Source: Cystobasidium ongulense (taxonomy: Eukaryota; Basidiomycota; Cystobasidiomycetes; Cystobasidiales; Cystobasidiaceae). From it: DNA of 64,000 bases. The notes below the pieces were generated by a model. The model was not told where the DNA came from and did no database searches. It saw only the letters and a program-made list of their open reading frames with translations. Shown here piece by piece: positions 25,476-36,702 of this stretch (its first letter is position 1; each line of letters begins with the position of its first letter). The stretch is taken from assembly GCA_022835595.1 (NCBI GenBank), contig BQUP01000001.1:2790001-2854000 (forward strand), in the 5' to 3' direction. The position numbers were made by a program, and so were the translations under genes.

Positions 25476-27081
25476 TCAAGGGGCACGTCTTAGGGTTTTC
25501 ACAGCGGGCCTCTTGGAGACAACTTTTAGGTACATCCATATGAAGAATGTCGCCTGCAGAAAGACGTTGGGCGATTGGGAAAGTGCCGAGGCAAAGAATT
25601 AGAACTGGAACGGATATATCAAAATGTTGTTTGTACTAGAACGTGACCTACGAAGAATAGAATGATATGAAACGTAGTTGCAGCTATGAGGGAATAGTTG
25701 AGTTGCGTTATTTCCGAGCAAAAGTCCAGTCTCTCCTCGGTACATTTGGGATGGTCTTTCTGTTCGATCTTCTTATTCTTCCACTTTTTCTTTTCCTTTG
25801 GTGTGCCTTTGTTTTCGTATGTAAGTACCTGGTGAGCGATATTCGACCAACAAGCATGTCAGTCGACCTTGTGTCCTGGTTGAACCTTCTCATCCCGTCC
25901 AGACGCAGCTGATGAAATGCGGGAAGTGAATGTTGATACACATTAACTAACCTTTCGTTTTGGCCAGGTTGTGACCAAGTCGTGCGAGCCATTGTTCCAT
26001 GTCCAAATGGCCAGCCACTGCGGTCGAACAAATCGGCTCAGCATCCGTAGCTACAACGTTATGGGTTGAGGCTATTTACGAGATATCCAATTATAAAAGC
26101 GAGTACGATTGCGAACACCGCGATATATCTGAAGCTCAAGAGTCGTCGTTCACTCAATGTCTTTATCAACTCTAATTCATCCTCTGTTTTCTCATCACCG
26201 TCGATCCATTCTCTATAACCCCTTTCGATTTTGCGGTGGGAGACGAACACGCTTGCTATCCAGGCTATACAAGCGACCGCAGTGAACGCGGCCAGTATCC
26301 AAGCGTTTTCGGCATGGCGCATCATAGCACCCTGCTCTTGGGTGAATTTATCCTGTGCGTTACCGCCAGCCTTGTAAGCGTTTCTGTAGATACAAGCTGG
26401 ATTGCGGTACGCCGCGTGGAGGGAGCATCAGCCTCTGCATCTCAACCGCTGCTCCACATATGCAGTCAAATCACAGGCCCACCTGTAATCACGACAATGA
26501 TGCTGACAAAGGCAATGTTCATCCCAATTACCTACATACCGCCATTGGTACGCCGGCATTTACTCACCTGAGTACAACACACACGGCGGCTATTCCGATA
26601 TACAGCAGGTTCAAGGTGAGTTCATCTATACCAATCATACTATGTTAGAAATATTCAAGCGCTCCTTTGACTGAAACTCACATTCGAAGTTTTTCGGTCG
26701 GAATGTGATGCTATTGTAGTTCTTGTATTTCGGCTTGGCTCTCTCTACTGTTTGTCGTGACCTGTTACCACCGCTATTGTGACTAGAAGCACGCTCCTCG
26801 CGCTGGCCATCAGTAGGTGCGTCAATTGGGGCTGCGGGTAAGCCAGCGGGCCCTGGCGTAGCACCCCCGCGAGTAGCACCCCTGGGAGTAGCACCCCCGC
26901 GAGTAGCACCCCTGGGAGTAGCACCCCCGCGAGTAGCACCCCCGCGCCCGGGAGGAGCACCCCCGCGCCCTCGAGTAGCACCCCCGCGCCCGCGAGGAGC
27001 ACCCCCGTGCCCGCCGCGTTGAGACCCTGCATTGCCCTCGACGTTGCGTTCGATTTCTACGGCGTCTGGATTATCTGACAT
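25476..27081 (-). CDS. four-TM membrane protein, family 1 copy B
   Basis: Paralogue of the gene at 9924-11778. Exons are 27081-26682, 26625-26568 (58 nt), 26502-26483 (20 nt), 26396-26080, 26017-25952 (66 nt), 25828-25652 and 25553-25476, about 371 residues. The cytosolic N-terminus is an Arg/Gly repeat region (GRGGATRGRGGAPPGRGG-like, positions about 25-80) not present in copy A. Then come SITFRPKNFE, a first TM (NLLYIGIAAVCVVLSIIVVI), YRNAYK, a second TM (AWILAAFTAVACIAWIASVF), a charged loop (EKTEDELELIK), a third TM (AVFAIVLAFIIGYL), WNNGSH, the Cys pair CTEERLDFCSEI, a fourth TM (YSLIAATTFHIILFF continuing ATFFIWMYL) and a short basic end SKRPAVKTLRRAP. Function unknown; no similarity recognised to a named family. 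RGG repeats can bind RNA or be methylated, but that is general knowledge, not evidence here. Confidence 0.68.
26851..27010 (+). repeat. GC-rich minisatellite encoding RGG/GAT repeats
   Basis: Two perfect 30-bp units (26881-26910 and 26911-26940) are flanked by degenerate copies of about 15-30 bp built on gtagcacccccgcg. The array lies in exon 1 of family 1 copy B and encodes alternating Gly-Gly-Ala-Thr-Arg and Pro-Arg-Gly-Ala-Thr units. Confidence 0.9.
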
Positions 27082-27972
27082 TTTGATTTGATTTAGGAGT
27101 AATACCAAGGTGTGCCAGTGTCAGACGACTGAAAACAAGTTTCCAGCGGCGTGGCGATATGTACCCTCCTTTGACACACGCTTGGATGTCAACCGGCGAG
27201 ATTGCCTATGAGATAAACTGGTCTCATCTGCGAGTCGCCCCCATGGCTCACAAGCGCAGGGAATTGGAGTGTCCCTCACAGCCCATTTGACGGATGCTGG
27301 TTCACCTTACTTATGCAAAATCGCTGCCTGTTTTTCGTTTAATTGTACAGCACAGAGGCGCATTATGCATGCTCTGGGGTCAGATGCCTGGACAGCTGTT
27401 CGCCGTTCGAAGTGCAGTAGAATGTAAAATCGTTCGTCTTGTACCTCGGACCTCAGCCAGGGACCCGCTCTTGGTATCCGCAGGTCAGTTGGAAAGGATG
27501 ACATTGTCCCGTTTACTCCATGACCAGACATCCCGCAATGTAGGGTACAGCATCGGCAGCTTAACTTGATGTGATTTAAGTAGTCTGCTCCAATGACTTG
27601 GCCCTGATACCAACTGCTTCCCAGGGCGCGAATAGATGCAGAGCAAGACGGTGCTTGTCGTGTCACCATAGAGACTTGTCCAGCTCGGAAACTGCACGTC
27701 TTGTGTAGCATATTGTGGTGACTGGATGCCGTAGTCTGCAAATGAGGTCTGAGGGTGCAAGAGTAGCCTTGTAGTTTTTCTTGCAGTATTTTCTCTCTCT
27801 CGTTCATCTCCAAGTACTGCCCAGTAAGTCATTGAGCAAGCCCATCACTGCTTGCCGAAGAGCACGCGTGATCGAACAACGATGCAGGACAGCATTGCAA
27901 CTGACTCGCACGCTCTGCTCGTATGCTCTCGCTCACTGCACTTTCTGACCAGTCGCTTCGAGTCTACTGACG
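27082..27972. promoter_or_regulatory. divergent intergenic region, family 1 copy B / prefoldin 5
   Basis: About 890 bp. Open frames on the minus strand (27307-27832) have no domain and no splice logic linking them to a gene. I treat the region as promoters. Confidence 0.4.
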
Positions 27973-28689
27973 ATGGCTTCGCAGCAGCAAGTCGCGCTCG
28001 AAGAGCTCACCGTAGAGCAGCTTTCTCAAATCAAGCAGCAGCTGGACGAGGTGTGTCGACGAGTCCAAGCGGGCAGAAACGGCTCAAGCAGTTCGGAGGA
28101 GAGCGTCGCAATGCTTATACCTACCTACCTACCTACTTTCAGGAAGTACAACATTTGACAAACTCATTCACCGCCCTCAAGCAGGCGCAAGCCAAGTTTC
28201 AAGAAGCGAAAAACAGTCTAGATGATATCACACCAGAAAGAGCATGTACGCAATCAATTGACGAGCACAAGCATCCCTGATCCTGCTAGATAGCTGATAC
28301 TACTCCACGTCAACAGCAAAACAGCTTCTAGTACCACTGACAGGCTCGCTGTACGTGTCAGGCAAGCTGGCAGACCCCGAAAATGTCCTAGTCGACGTCG
28401 GCGCAAGATACTATATTGAAAAGGTACGCGGTGACTTCTCGGGATTCCTGTAGAGGCTCAGTCCAAGCCTATAATATATGCTGTCAATTGCATCAACGCT
28501 AATCCGCACACTCGCTCTCAGTCTACAAAAGACGCTCGTACATTCTACAACCAAAAGATGCTAGACATTCGCAAAAGCTTGGATCAGCTACAGCCAACGA
28601 TAGAGCAGAAGAACGAGAACAGACAGGTCGTTATGGAGTATTTGCAGATTAAGCTGTCGTCGAGAGATAGGGAGAATCCGTCGCAATAA
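27973..28689 (+). CDS. GIM5: prefoldin subunit 5
   Basis: Alpha-type subunit of the hexameric cytosolic prefoldin chaperone, which hands nascent actin and tubulin to the CCT/TRiC chaperonin. Exons are 27973-28050, 28143-28245, 28317-28423 and 28522-28689, 151 residues, the normal family length. The N-terminal coiled coil contains [19 protein letters not shown]. The beta-hairpin region reads [16 protein letters not shown] and [15 protein letters not shown], closely following human PFDN5 (LLVPLTSSMYVPGKL ... VLIDVGTGYYVEKT). The C-terminal coil has [19 protein letters not shown]. All introns keep the frame. Intron 1 ends with an ACCT repeat just before the acceptor. Confidence 0.95.
28118..28136 (+). 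repeat. ACCT microsatellite beside a 3' splice site
   Basis: Four tandem tacc units sit directly upstream of the acceptor (tttcag at 28137-28142) of prefoldin-5 intron 1 and serve as its pyrimidine-rich tract. Confidence 0.85.
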
Positions 28690-28999
28690 TTTTGTTCACG
28701 CTGCATTTCGTCATATCATCTGGTGTGTGTTCAGTTAGAAGTTGGGCTCGGACTGCTTAGACTTGTACTGTAATTGTCAGAGGCTTTCCATTGCAATCAT
28801 TGACCCTCGAGGTTATATACTGCTCCACGGTGCTTGAGCATTTGACCCACACGAAGTCGTTCGTGATCAAGCTTTCTAGCTTCCTAACATCCACATCGAA
28901 CAAGTGGCCGATAGGCTTTTGACCAATACCTCTACTCCTTGATCCGTGGTGCATCGCCTTCAGCGATAGCTACAACGACGCCTGTCTCCTGCTGCTGCC
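28690..28999. other. intergenic region between prefoldin 5 and GCP2
   Basis: About 310 bp in head-to-tail orientation, holding the 3' flank of prefoldin 5 and the GCP2 promoter. Nothing else was seen. Confidence 0.4.
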
Positions 29000-31900
29000 A
29001 TGTCGCGCCCGTCGTCGCGCTTGTCAGTGGGTGCCGCCTCAGATCAACAACATGCACGCAGCAGCAATAAGCCAGCGAGCAGCTCGAGTGGACGAGAGCG
29101 AGAGCGCGAACAGCGTAGCGTATCGTCAAGCTCGTCCAATGCAACCATAATCGCACGCCCGCAAAGCTCACTTTCTACGAACAACGCGCATGCAAGAGTA
29201 CCCTTCACTCCAGGCGCACACACCAAGATTGCAAACTTGGGACTTTCAGCGAGACAAGTCGATAAGCTCAGCAAGTCCATTGCTGAGGTACAACGTGGTC
29301 CAAGCTCTACCGGTCAAATGGTGCAAAAACCGGCTGCTTTGCAGTATAATCCAGCTTCACGACCTGTGGCGGCGGATGCCCGCAAAACAGACCTGCAAGA
29401 CCGCAAAGGGAAAGCTCGAGGTAGGGTGGCTCTTTGCTCGCACTGTCGATAGAAGTATCTAGAAACTTACGCTGACAATGCACCTTACTCTGTACAGCTT
29501 CAGTGCTTCCTGAAGCATCCTTTATTGCCGAGACCTCGTTCGTAGACGCTCCCCTCAACTCTCGGCTGGCCAGCAGACCCGACGCACGTCAAGAACGTCT
29601 TACCACCAAGAAACTTCGCCAAATTATCACGAAGTCATCTGGTGATGAGGACGATGAATCAGACCTTCAGCAATTAGACGATCAAGCGGAGCCCGAGGAC
29701 GAGGACGACAATGCTACATTGGACGACCTCTCTCAAGCAGATCTTGATATACAAGAAGCTTTACTGGTAGAGGACCTCCTTGGGGTTTTGGTAGTGAGTG
29801 TCAAACCATTCGTCGCTTTACAACTAGCTAAAAAACAAATTTGTTTGCAGGGTGTCGAAGGCCACTTCATACGAAAACATATCGCTTTCGGGAGTAGTGC
29901 CGCCGCTACGGCTGGCGAGTTCGAAGGACCTAGTTTCAAGATAGACGAAGCCATTGGTATGCGAACGCTCATCTCATCGAGTTTGTAAGCGTGCAGTTGC
30001 TAAGTTTCAACCTGCCAGATCCCTCGCTGCGAGAGTTGACGTACAAGATTGTCAGACTTGCTACTTATCACGATGCCATCCAAACCTTTGTCGATGCGTA
30101 CAGTCATTTGAATTTTGGTTTGACAAGCCATGCCTTGTGCAGCGGTATCAGGGATATCATCAAGGTAAACTTCGCATTACTCTCGATAAGAGTCGGAACC
30201 TGATCAAGTTGCTCTTTTCAACTCAAAGGAGTACGACCTGCTAATAGCTCGATTGGAAGAACATTTTGAATTTTCGCCTGCCTTTTCCCTCCAAAAATTT
30301 TATTACTTCGTCCAGCCTGCTCTTCATCAATTATTCCTAATCTACGATTTAATCCAAGATCTCACTACATCTCCAACAAGCGCAGATGTATCGGCGCAGG
30401 AAGAGAGTGCCGATCTGCTCGACGAAGACAGCGACGATGACGACCGCTTCGGAGGTGGCAAAGCGATGAAAGAGGCCTTGAGGCAAATGTCTGCAGGAAA
30501 AACTGAGCCTAGCAAACCACTTGGTTGGAGTGCTGGAGGACCAGTGAAGGGCGGCGAGATCCTAACACTCGTTGATGAGAGGTTACAACGCACAAGCGGG
30601 TGAGTCAGCTGAATTTTGAAGGCTGTCCGGCAAGCTTTGCTCCCTGGTTTCATTCTTCTGATACTGCCTTGTCGACACCCCAAGGGATCCCGAGGCTTTC
30701 GATATTTACACCAAACTCCTTCTGAAAGCGTCGCAGCCATATGCAGAGTGTCTGTTGCGCTGGGTGACAACGGGCCATCTCATAGATCCGTATGATGAGT
30801 TCATGATACGAGAACACAAGTCACTCCATCGTGCAGCATTAGATCAAGATTACGTCGATGAATACTGGGGCAGGAAATACACACTGAAGGATCTGAGCAT
30901 GGGCAGCCAGACCTCGGCTGTTGCGACAGGACTTGATGCCGATAAGTTGTTGCTGAATCCTCTATCGCCGGGATTTGCGACAGAGGGTCAAGATGCAGTG
31001 TCCTTAGATTCAAGAGCAACGAAGCGGGAGAATGGTCTCGGAGGTGGAGCAATTATACCTGCATTCCTGGAGGCATGGAAGATCAAGGTGCTATTGGCTG
31101 GAAAGTATCTCAATGTTATACGGGAATGCGGAAGCGGTGATCTTCTTGAAGATCTGCGCGGGTCCAGGTCATCCGTGCCCAAGCTGGCCGACCGGGATAT
31201 AGACATGACTTCTGAAGACTTTCAAAATCAACTCAACAGCGCGTACTTCACAGCGAACAAAGCGTGTCTGACCTTGCTCATAGACAGACAATCACTCTTC
31301 TCTCGCCTAAGATCTCTCAAGCACCATTTCTTTCTCGATCATGGCGACTCATTTACTCACTTTTTGGACCTCGCGGGTCACGAACTCAGCAAGAAAGCAA
31401 AGCATGTTTCGCTCGAAAAATTGCAGTCTTTACTCGATCTGGCGATACGAAACCCTTCTTCCGCTAGTAGCGGTGATCCATACAAGGAAGATGTGAAGGT
31501 AGCTACAAGCTCGACTACGTTGACTGAATGGCTTATGAAGGTCAACAATGTCGATACGAAAGTCCCAGGTGCTGAAGATGGAGAAAGTCTTCCTGATTCT
31601 GCAAGTGCCACTGGAGACAACAGGAGCAACGAAAAGGAGCGTAAAAAGGACGACAAGCATGTTTTAACAGGGATGGAAGCTCTCTCTCTCGATTATACAG
31701 TTGATTTCCCACTCTCGCTCGTCATCTCTCGAGCGGCTATTTTACGATATCAACTCATCTTCCGACACCTACTAGCTCTGAAACATCTGGAACAGTCGTT
31801 AACCAGTAATTGGCTAGAACATACCAAGAACCCAATCTGGCGCAAGAGAACTCCTCATGTAGGCCTTGAGAAATGGAAAAATAGAGTATTCACATTAAGA

Positions 31901-32628
31901 AGTCGGATGCTTGCATTTGTTCAGCAAATGTTCGCTTTCGCCGTGTCAGAAGTATTGGAAAGCAATTGGAGAAAGCTTATGACCCGCTTGCAAGGAGTGG
32001 CAACGGTAGATCAGCTTTTACGGTATCATATGGACTTTCTCGAAACGTGCCTAGGGCAGTGCATGTTGACGAATCCAAAGCTACTAAAGGTGCGGCCGTA
32101 CTTTACCGATCCGCTTATGAAGGTTTTTGTACGAGGCTGATATACGTTTTCCATATATCCCCGCAGGTCCAAACTAGGTTGATGACAACCTGCTCACTCT
32201 TCCTGTCCTTCAACTCAAAGTTCACCAAAGCGCTTCACGCCTTGACAAATGAAGTAGAAGAAGTGATAGCTAGTGGTGGTGAATGGGAGAGTGTGAGTAT
32301 TGAACAACAGAGTGACTTTCTCAACAAGTTCGAGGTCAACTTGTAAGTCGGCTACATATTCTAGTCTATTACTAGCGGTCAGCAGGCTGACCGCGCATTT
32401 TCACTTTGCTCGCAGTTATCGACACCAGAATGTGAGTTATATGCGCCTCGTGGTATACTCGCGCACATCACACGAAATGATACTGACGCTGCTCCTGTCA
32501 CTTTCTGCCTGTCTCAGCTGCACCTCGACAGTGTCACTTTCCACGCAATGAGCGACATGGGATCCCTGCTCGCTCTAGTGGTGCGGCTAGGGAGCACAGT
32601 CCCACAGTCTGAAGGTCCTCCATCCTGA
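29000..32628 (+). CDS. SPC97: gamma-tubulin complex component 2 (Spc97/Alp4 type)
   Basis: Subunit of the gamma-tubulin small complex that nucleates microtubules at the spindle pole body. Predicted exons are 29000-29420, 29498-29793, 29851-29956, 30019-30164, 30229-30599, 30685-32122, 32167-32342, 32416-32431 (16 nt) and 32518-32628, about 1026 residues. GCP landmarks in order are DLLGVLVGVEGHFI, DPSLRELTYKIVRLA, the GCP2-type FYYFVQPALHQLFLIYDLI, YAECLLRWVTTGHLIDPYDEF followed by EYWGRKYTL, PAFLEAWKIKVLLAGKYLNV, LTGMEALSLDYTVDFPLSLV and LDSVTFHAMSD. The spacing and the WVTTGHLIDPYDEF motif favour GCP2 over GCP3. The 16-nt exon gives FYRHQN across its borders, and without it the frame breaks. 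The N-terminus (about 170 residues) is Ser-rich with acidic stretches. Confidence 0.9.
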
Positions 32629-32955
32629 AACGCTGATGCTTTTGGTGATCATGGGCTGCATGCCAGAGTGGCGGTAGCCCTTTGTGTCACGTGAGAATTG
32701 ACGGGCGAGCAGGGGAAAATGGAACAGTATAGTCGAGGTCTGGCAGGAGCGGTAGTGGTATTAGTAGCAAAGCGGTGTTCTTCGTTTCGCATGTTGTTGT
32801 AATTAATGAGATAGGGATGCAACTTGCGACCGCGAGCGTGCTAGGCAGCCACAGCGGGCTTTCCTGGAGGACTTTCTTTCTATCGAGACGGTTGCCTATG
32901 TTATGCCTGCACCATCGCATCTCGGAAGTCCAAACGCAGTCAGCCTGCATTAGAG
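32629..32955. other. intergenic region between GCP2 and the PEX11-like gene
   Basis: About 330 bp in head-to-tail orientation. No feature recognised. Confidence 0.4.
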
Positions 32956-34582
32956 ATGTCATCGTCGCTGGAGAGCGCTTCACCTGGTCCGCTCTCGCCT
33001 CAGAACTCCGTGGCTCACTATGTGGCACACAGCGAGCAGACGCATCGCAGCCCTGAAGCGAGACGGAAGAGAGGTCTACAGACTATTGAAATCACACCTT
33101 ATACGACCTACTGTGAGTATGCACTCAGTCGTCGTGCTGAGAATAGCGGATGCTGAGTCTCATTTGTAGACGCCTCAACACCTTCAAACCGGCTCCATCG
33201 CCACGCTGCAATGTCGCTGCTTCTCAAGACCTCAGAAGGGCGAGAACGGACGCTGGTGAGCTGGCGACCTCAATAATATGCTTTGTGTCGCTTTGCACGC
33301 AGCCAGACTCACTGTCTCTGCTCTCGTATGCCTGTAGCGCTTCGTCCAGAACATGCTCAGACTCTATGTATTCCTCAACAGCAAGCACAAGCGAAGCTCT
33401 CCAGTAGCATCTCAATCTGCCGCTATCGCACAAGCTGCTCCTCGGCGAACAACACGTCTTTTACTTCTCGTCTTTCTACTGTCTGCTTTCCGCAAGTTGC
33501 GCAACCTCTGCGAGCTCGTTGCGCCCTTCGCGCCTTCAGGCACAAACGCCCGGCTACGACTGCTCGCCGGCACGTCGGACCTCGCCACATCCTCATCCAC
33601 TTGGAAAGGCTCGCTATCCCGGACACAACCTTCTATAACCGGGACATACTCGTCCGAAAGCACAAGTTCTTCGAGATGGCTCTGGACGGAGAGACATGCC
33701 TGGGCAGGTATAGATCCGAAACAGGATGGATATCAAGCCGCCATGCCGCCAGCCTCTGATGAGCAGAGCTGTCTGCTCAGACAACGCCTGGAAGGCCTTG
33801 AAGTGACCTTATCATTACTCGACACCATAGCAGACGGAGTTGCGCTCTTCGCAAAATTAGGCGTCACTCTCTCTCTGCCCTTCAAGCTCATCCAGAGCCG
33901 TCTTCGCAAGCACATCAACCGAACGAAAGCAGTTCTGAGACTGCCACAAGGACGGCCTCGGGGCCCGTTAGAAAAGCTGTCTACGCGAGCCGAGCTCTTA
34001 GCCGATATCTTCTGGCTTGCTACTACGCTCGTTTCGCTCACGCATTCTGAATGGGAACGTAGGGAAGTTTGGAAATATGGAAGACGGGTTCGCCGCCTCA
34101 TGAGAGAAGAAGAGATTGTGCGAGACCGCGAAGAACGGGAGCTTGAGCTACGTGGGCTGCCAGAGGAAGCAGAAGACTATAACGGCGATGGCAATGGCTC
34201 GGATGACGAAGCGTCTTTAGACGAACAGCGTATCCTCGAAAATGGAAGACGCATTCAGCGAATCCGCGACCAACGGAGAACCCTGCGGGATTTGAGAGGC
34301 AGATTGACGTGGCTCTGGTGGGATCGCTTGCGTTTGGGCGCGGACGCTGTATTTGCTCTGTACGACCTGTTCGAATGGCGCCCTGGTAGCGAGGCAGTCA
34401 GAGCAGTCGCAGGAGCAATCAGTGCCGGTGTTGGCTTCTCACAGGTAAGTAGGCAGATGCCAAACTTCTACGGTGCGTCCATGCGAGCTCATGCAGTACT
34501 GTCGCTTTCACAGATATGGTCTGAGTCGTCAAGACACGCCAAGCTTGCGCCGAGGTCTCGACGGCCGTCAATGTCCATGTAG
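32956..34582 (+). CDS. PEX11: PEX11-type peroxisomal membrane protein
   Basis: Peroxisomal membrane-shaping protein that promotes elongation and division of peroxisomes. Exons are 32956-33112, 33170-33255, 33338-34444 and 34514-34582, about 472 residues. The N-terminal core is LLLKTSEGRERTLRFVQNML, the PEX11 start pattern (TxGRDKxLRxxQY). It is followed by LLLVFLLSAFRKLRNLCELV. The C-terminal region has ELLADIFWLATTLVSLTHSE and WDRLRLGADAVFALYDLFEW, ending in AVAGAISAGVGFSQIWSE, the typical final GxxSSxxGLYQxW-like helix. Between them is an extra charged linker (EEEIVRDREERELELRG). Residues about 115-200 are low in family similarity, and a second frame (33283-33759) is also open there, so a small unrecognised intron is possible. 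Longer than yeast Pex11 (236 residues). Confidence 0.78.
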
Positions 34583-34824
34583 CCCTCAGTATTAGCGCGA
34601 CCACGTAGTTTTGCTCTATACAATAGCGTTGGTAACATACCGGTATACAGTAACTCTGTTTTGTAGATTTCAACAACATATACGATTCAATGATCGGATG
34701 GCGAGAGTGTGTCTCTCAAGTCAATGAGGTATTGGTCATATTTGTAAGTAGCATATTAGATTTGAGTTTTGGAGGAAATTACAGCATTGTAGCATGTCTT
34801 TGTTGCTGTTGAGAGAGTGAAACA

Positions 34825-35325
34825 TTAAAACAGACCGAACCACTTAGACCGCCCTTCTGATTTGTCTGTATTCCGACCACCGAATATCTTGTTCGACAAT
34901 GTTGCGCTCTTCTCCTCATTCTCTTGCCGTGACTTGTCCACTTGGGCTCTGAGCACCTCAACTTCTGCTGCCATGTCTATAAGCCGGTATTTGTAGTCGA
35001 GATTCGAACGCCACATCTTTTTTTGTGGAATAAATACCCAGAGGAGAGAGCAATGAACCATGGATCAGTTTAGAGCATCCATATTGGACACGATAATACT
35101 TGGGCTCACTTCTAGACCATAATACACGACCAGGGCAATACCGGAGCATGTAAGCAGAGGTGGCCATATATCGCGATATATATTCAGACGCGGTGGTGCA
35201 GTAGTAGGCTTTGAGCTGCGGGCTAGAACATCGCGGGTTGCTAGGCTTCGAGAGATTGGTGGTGACTTGCAGACCAGTTGCCGCCGTATGGATCTGCAGT
35301 TGTTGCCCAACAATAGAGCAAGCAA
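34825..35325 (-). CDS. small single-TM coiled-coil protein, probably mitochondrial
   Basis: Predicted 135-residue protein. Exons are 35325-35110 and 35016-34825 (phase 0). The N-terminus (MLALLLGNNCRSIRRQLVCK ... RSLATRD) is Arg-rich without acids, like a mitochondrial presequence. One TM helix follows (DIWPPLLTCSGIALVVYYGLE), then a short coiled coil (MAAEVEVLRAQVDKSRQENE) and a Lys/Arg/Gly end (SEGRSKWFGLF). This layout resembles small inner-membrane assembly factors such as INA17, but I cannot assign it. It lies tail-to-tail with PEX11. Confidence 0.55.
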
Positions 35326-35604
35326 GAGTGTCAGGCCATATGCATTTACTTGGAAGTCAGTTTACCGGAAGATGTAGGAAACCAAGGATCGTGCGATAAG
35401 ACTGACGGTGCGGTATGCCTGGCGAACATCTTGAAGACGAGTTATACTCTCTCGAGGTTGTGCTATCCCCAAGTCGATGCAATGGAAAGCTGGATCACCA
35501 AGTTTGGTGGGCGAAGAAGCTCGATCACGTCTGCGATATCCGCCTGGAGTCCAAGCGTCGTGCCATTCTCAGCTGCTTGCTCTTATCTCGACAATAAACA
35601 TTGC

Positions 35605-36702
35605 ATGCGAGCTTTGATTCGATCTCTACTCTCCATACCATTCAGAACCTTTCCCACCAAGCCTGCTGCTGATAACATGACTGCGCAATTCGGCGAAAGC
35701 GTGTTCAAGATGCGCGAGCTGATCGGTGCCAAAGGACAGGCCGGATGGTAGGCAGTCTGCACGAAATGCAACACAGCGAGAAAGCGAAGCATACGCTGAA
35801 GTAGTGTTTTCGTAGGGATGCTGCTTGGAAAGCAGGCGTCACGCCCTGGGATGCGCAAGATGGCAATGTCAGACCGCCACTGAAAGAACTGATTGAAGAC
35901 AAGAAGTTCCCTATTCCCCGTACTGGCAGAGCTATTGTTCCTGGTTGTGGAAGAGGTTGTGAGTGAACTTCGGTTATACTCCGTTTCAAAAAGTGCCGGT
36001 CTTGCATGGCCTACTGATATCGCTCGATTCTCGGGCCGAACACCATTATATTATTATAGATGACGCTGCGTACTTTGCGCGACTCGGCTTGGAATCCTGG
36101 GGAGTAGACATATCCGAGACAGCGGTAGAAGCTGCCAAAGAGGTAAGTCTACATATAGATTCTTTCATTCAAAAGTTCCGAACAGACTGAACGACGCCGC
36201 CGCTCTTTCCGCTACTGGTGTTGTTCGATGGGAATGCGTATACACTCGATAGCACATCGCAAAAACATCTAATCCCCCTTCTAACCTCTACTTCAAAGCT
36301 TTGGACTTCTTTGAATTCCCTCTACCGGACGACGGCAAGAAGTTTGTTCTGGCATACGACTATACCTTCTTATGTGCACTTCCACCTTCGCTGCGGGAAG
36401 CATGGGGTAAACGCTATGCCGAAATTATCGAGAAAGACGGTAAGTCCGCAAGATAATGATCTTGCACGCGGCGTAGCCACCTTCACCCGCTAAACAAGCC
36501 GCACGGTTTTCTAGGGCTGCTGGTCGCTCTCATGTTCCCTATCGATGGAGACAGAGAAGGAGGCCCTCCGTACAGTGTCTCTCCCCAGCTATATGACTCT
36601 TTACTGAACGACAACTTTGAGCGAGTGTATTTCGAAAAGCCAGCTCCCTCTGAAGGTCGTAGTGATGGTCGAGAAATGATCAGCGTTTGGAAGAGAAAGT
36701 AG
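35605..36702 (+). CDS. TPMT-type thiol/halide methyltransferase
   Basis: SAM-dependent class I methyltransferase of the thiopurine/thiol methyltransferase family. Exons run to 35747, then 35816-35958, 36060-36142, 36253-36439 and 36515-36702. There are two in-frame starts. MRALIRSLLSIPFRTFPT (35605) looks like a mitochondrial presequence and gives 247 residues; MTAQFGESVF (35677) gives 223. Motifs are WDAAWKAGVTPWD, the SAM loop RAIVPGCGRGYDAAYFARLG, VDISETAVEAAKE, DFFEFPLPDD, FVLAYDYTFLCALPPSLREA and LLVALMFPIDG with GGPPYSVSP, in the order of plant HOL and fungal thiol methyltransferases. The split codon at 35958/36060 restores GRGYD. Likely substrates are thiols, bisulfide or halides (family knowledge), not determined here. 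Confidence 0.88.

Noticed and set aside
26851-27010. Regular repeats considered as a CRISPR array
   Set aside because: Units are contiguous without spacers, lie in a coding exon of a eukaryotic gene and encode RGG repeats.
27307-27832. Two overlapping minus-strand open frames (168 and 115 codons)
   Set aside because: No domain, no plausible splice link to a neighbour, and located between divergent starts.
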